A stretch of 64,000 bases of DNA from Actinomycetes bacterium (lineage in GTDB: Bacteria; Actinomycetota; Thermoleophilia; RBG-16-64-13). Positions 62,477 through 64,000 of the stretch are shown piece by piece. A program made the position numbers and the translations under genes. The DNA is taken from positions 62,001-126,000 of the forward strand of contig JAGXFW010000023.1 of the NCBI GenBank assembly GCA_024637035.1, written 5' to 3'. The notes under the pieces were generated by a model, which searched no databases, had not been told where the DNA came from, and saw only the letters and a list, made by a program, of their open reading frames with translations. How positions within the stretch are numbered: the stretch's first letter is position 1; every line of letters begins with the position of its first letter.

Positions 62477-63736
62477 CTACCGCTTCCCGCGTTGCGACTT
62501 GCCGATCGGCACCACGGTCCCCGGTGGTGCGGCATTCATGGCGGCGGCTATCTGTGTGGCTATCACGTCGGCGGCGGCGCGTTGTGGCGAGTCTCCAAGG
62601 TGCGAGTACCTACTCGTGGTGCTCGCCTGCCGGTGTCCGAGCAGGCCCCCTACCACCTGTAAGCCGATGCCAGCGGCGGCTCCGGTACTCGCGAACGAAT
62701 GCCGCAGGGTGTGCAAGGTCACGTCGGACAGGTCCACGTCCGGCAGGTCCTTCGCCTTCTTGCTCGCGCGGTTGCGGATTAGGTACCAACTCTTCGCCGG
62801 GTTGCTTAGGTGCGTCCACTCTCCGGCGGCGTTGCGACGCCTGCCGGTAATCACCCAAGGAGAGCCTTCTTCACGCGGCGCGCGCCGGAGCAGTTCCACG
62901 GCCACGCTAGAGAGCACCACGTGCCGTTGTCCCACCTTCGAGTCATCCAAGTACAGCAAACCGTTTTCAAGGTCTACGCGCTCCCACGTGGCGGCGAGCC
63001 ATTCGCCGGAGCGGCACCCGGTGGTCAGCAGGAGCCACACGAAGAGCGCGTAGAATCGCGTGATCTTCTCTTCGGCTTCAAGCTCCGAGACGGCGCGACC
63101 GATCCGCGAGACTTCCACAGCGGACAGGTAGCGCTCCCGCTTGCGCTCCGGGTACTTCTTGACGTGCCGCGCCGGGTTTGTGCCTTCGGCCCGCCACCCG
63201 TACACTTCCGCTTCGGTCAGCAGCTTCGAGACGACAGCTAGAAGCTTGTTCGCCTGTGCCGGGTGCGCGGACTGATCGCCGTGGAGCTTCGCCAGGTCAG
63301 CGCGTGACACGTCGGCTACCTTCTTCGTACCGAGCTTCTTCACCACGAAGTCGTCAAGCACCCGCAGGTACTCGCGGCGCGTGGCAGGCTTCAGGCGGCG
63401 CTCTATGTGCTCACGCTTGAAGCGCTCTACCAGGTCTTTGACGGTCGGCGCTTCGCGCTGTGCGGCCTTTTCGGTTGCCGGGTCCGCACCCTTTACAACG
63501 GCCGCGAGCGTCTCGCGTGCGAAGTGCCGTGCTTCTTCGGTGGTGAGCGTCCCGGCCTTAGCGAGCGTCAGTCTGCGGCTCCGGCCACCCGCATCCCGGT
63601 ACTGAACAACGTAGGACTTCGCACCGGTCTTCGTTATCCGCAGGCCAAACCCGCTCAGGTCTTCATCCCACAGCAATACGTCCCGCGCCGGGTCTGGCTT
63701 CGCTGCATCCACTGTACGTTTCGTCAGTCGCGCCAC
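62477..63736 (-). CDS. int: Tyrosine site-specific integrase
   Basis: The product is 419 residues. An N-terminal arm-binding domain ([14 protein letters not shown]-like region and [20 protein letters not shown]) is followed by a SAM-like core-binding domain (about 95-185) and a catalytic domain (about 190-400) with the conserved residues: Arg in TTGCRSGEW, His-x-x-Arg in HTLRHSF, His in [14 protein letters not shown] and the nucleophile Tyr in that motif. The start is GTG after GGGAG. It integrates the element at the tRNA-Thr 3' end. Its upstream region has the arm-site repeats. Confidence 0.93.
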   Translation of the reverse strand: MARLTKRTVDAAKPDPARDVLLWDEDLSGFGLRITKTGAKSYVVQYRDAGGRSRRLTLAKAGTLTTEEARHFARETLAAVVKGADPATEKAAQREAPTVKDLVERFKREHIERRLKPATRREYLRVLDDFVVKKLGTKKVADVSRADLAKLHGDQSAHPAQANKLLAVVSKLLTEAEVYGWRAEGTNPARHVKKYPERKRERYLSAVEVSRIGRAVSELEAEEKITRFYALFVWLLLTTGCRSGEWLAATWERVDLENGLLYLDDSKVGQRHVVLSSVAVELLRRAPREEGSPWVITGRRRNAAGEWTHLSNPAKSWYLIRNRASKKAKDLPDVDLSDVTLHTLRHSFASTGAAAGIGLQVVGGLLGHRQASTTSRYSHLGDSPQRAAADVIATQIAAAMNAAPPGTVVPIGKSQRGKR

Positions 63737-63793
63737 TTCCGTTCTCCCGACTCACCGGTTTCCCGCTGCTAGAGCGGCTTTGCGGCCTTTTCT

Positions 63794-63900
63794 GCTTACG
63801 TAGTGCTTACGTGGCGTCGAAGACCGGCCGATTCCGGCCACCGGGACGGAGCCACCTTCGGCCACCGTCGCGGCCCATCCCGTGTAAGCACCACGTAAGC
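63794..63900. promoter_or_regulatory. Right-end integrase arm-type sites
   Basis: GCTTACGT at 63794 and 63805 (inverted, 11 bp apart) and TAAGC boxes GTGTAAGC at 63882 and ACGTAAGC at 63893 (11 bp apart) lie upstream of the integrase. The second pair is in the same sequence context (CACCACGTAAGC) as the left-end pair. The last 100 bases of the window hold no tRNA core, so the right attachment site lies beyond 64000. Confidence 0.65.
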
Positions 63901-64000
63901 AGCGTGACGGTGAAACCCAGTATATACGGGTAAAACAGGGTGGCGCAAGGGGAAGACAGAAGGTTAGGGAAAGGTGCCGATTAGCGGCAGAAAGTGAAAG

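Larger units (their letters stand above)
53165..64000. mobile_element. Integrative element in tRNA-Thr(CGT), right end outside the window
   Basis: The left boundary is a displaced 3' half of a tRNA-Thr(CGT) gene (53165-53216). Genes inside are nearly all on the minus strand: tyrosine integrase, AlpA-like protein, phage-type CxxC protein, replication-type and terminase-type HTH proteins, then a cargo of methyltransferase/nuclease, PIN, DUF3467 and HEPN genes. Paired TAAGC boxes with 11-bp spacing occur just inside the left end and twice near the right edge. No capsid, portal or conjugation genes are seen, so it may be a satellite or an integrative island. The right attachment site, where an intact tRNA-Thr should be, is not in the last 100 bases. 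Confidence 0.8.

Overview
The window looks like a chromosome segment of a GC-rich, Gram-positive-type bacterium, most likely a deep-branching actinobacterium. The reasons are GC-rich coding throughout, the zinc-binding short form of ribosomal protein S14, the arrangement tRNA-Tyr/Thr/Met–rpmG–tRNA-Trp–secE–nusG–rpl–rpoBC–rpsLG–fusA–tuf–S10/spc as one co-oriented run, and an RND pump without fusion-protein or outer-membrane partners. I cannot name a genus from the sequence alone.

Layout. (1) 1–25.4 kb, minus strand: the central information-processing cluster. It reads from a strong promoter (TTGAAA-N17-TATCAT) at about 25.36 kb through four tRNAs, rpmG, secE, nusG, rplKAJL, rpoB, rpoC, rpsL, rpsG, fusA, tuf and the S10/spc operons, into rpsE, which is cut by the window edge. 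Stem-loops sit at the points where expression is normally adjusted: an L10-type leader, the rplL–rpoB gap and the tuf–rpsJ gap. (2) 25.4–36.4 kb: a small Met/His-rich secreted protein with a BlaI/CopY-like operator, a lone receiver domain, an ECF sigma/membrane anti-sigma pair, a MarR-RND efflux operon, an NCS2 purine permease and two EamA transporters. (3) 36.8–46.6 kb: a mosaic locus of zinc-ribbon membrane proteins, a 644-aa anchored protein and a 1359-aa secreted or anchored protein with a polymorphic-toxin-like layout. Its C-terminal module recurs downstream, behind an FtsX permease fragment. (4) 46.8–51.9 kb: a complete liv-type ABC importer (livKHMGF). (5) 52.3–53.1 kb: a SAM-riboswitch-like leader followed by an unknown gene. 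(6) 53.17 kb to beyond the right edge: an integrated element bounded on the left by the 3' half of a tRNA-Thr(CGT) gene. It carries integrase, AlpA-like, replication-like and phage-type small genes, and its left half is a defence cargo: EcoRI-family methyltransferase plus DUF262-HNH nuclease, DUF3467/HEPN operon, PIN protein and a methyltransferase remnant.

The most unusual points are: an alpha-CTD-like domain fused to the end of RpoC; the domain-shuffled 36.8–46.6 kb locus; a SAM-clan aptamer in front of a gene of unknown function; and the defence-loaded tRNA element with regularly spaced integrase arm sites and helically phased GTCACAC repeats.
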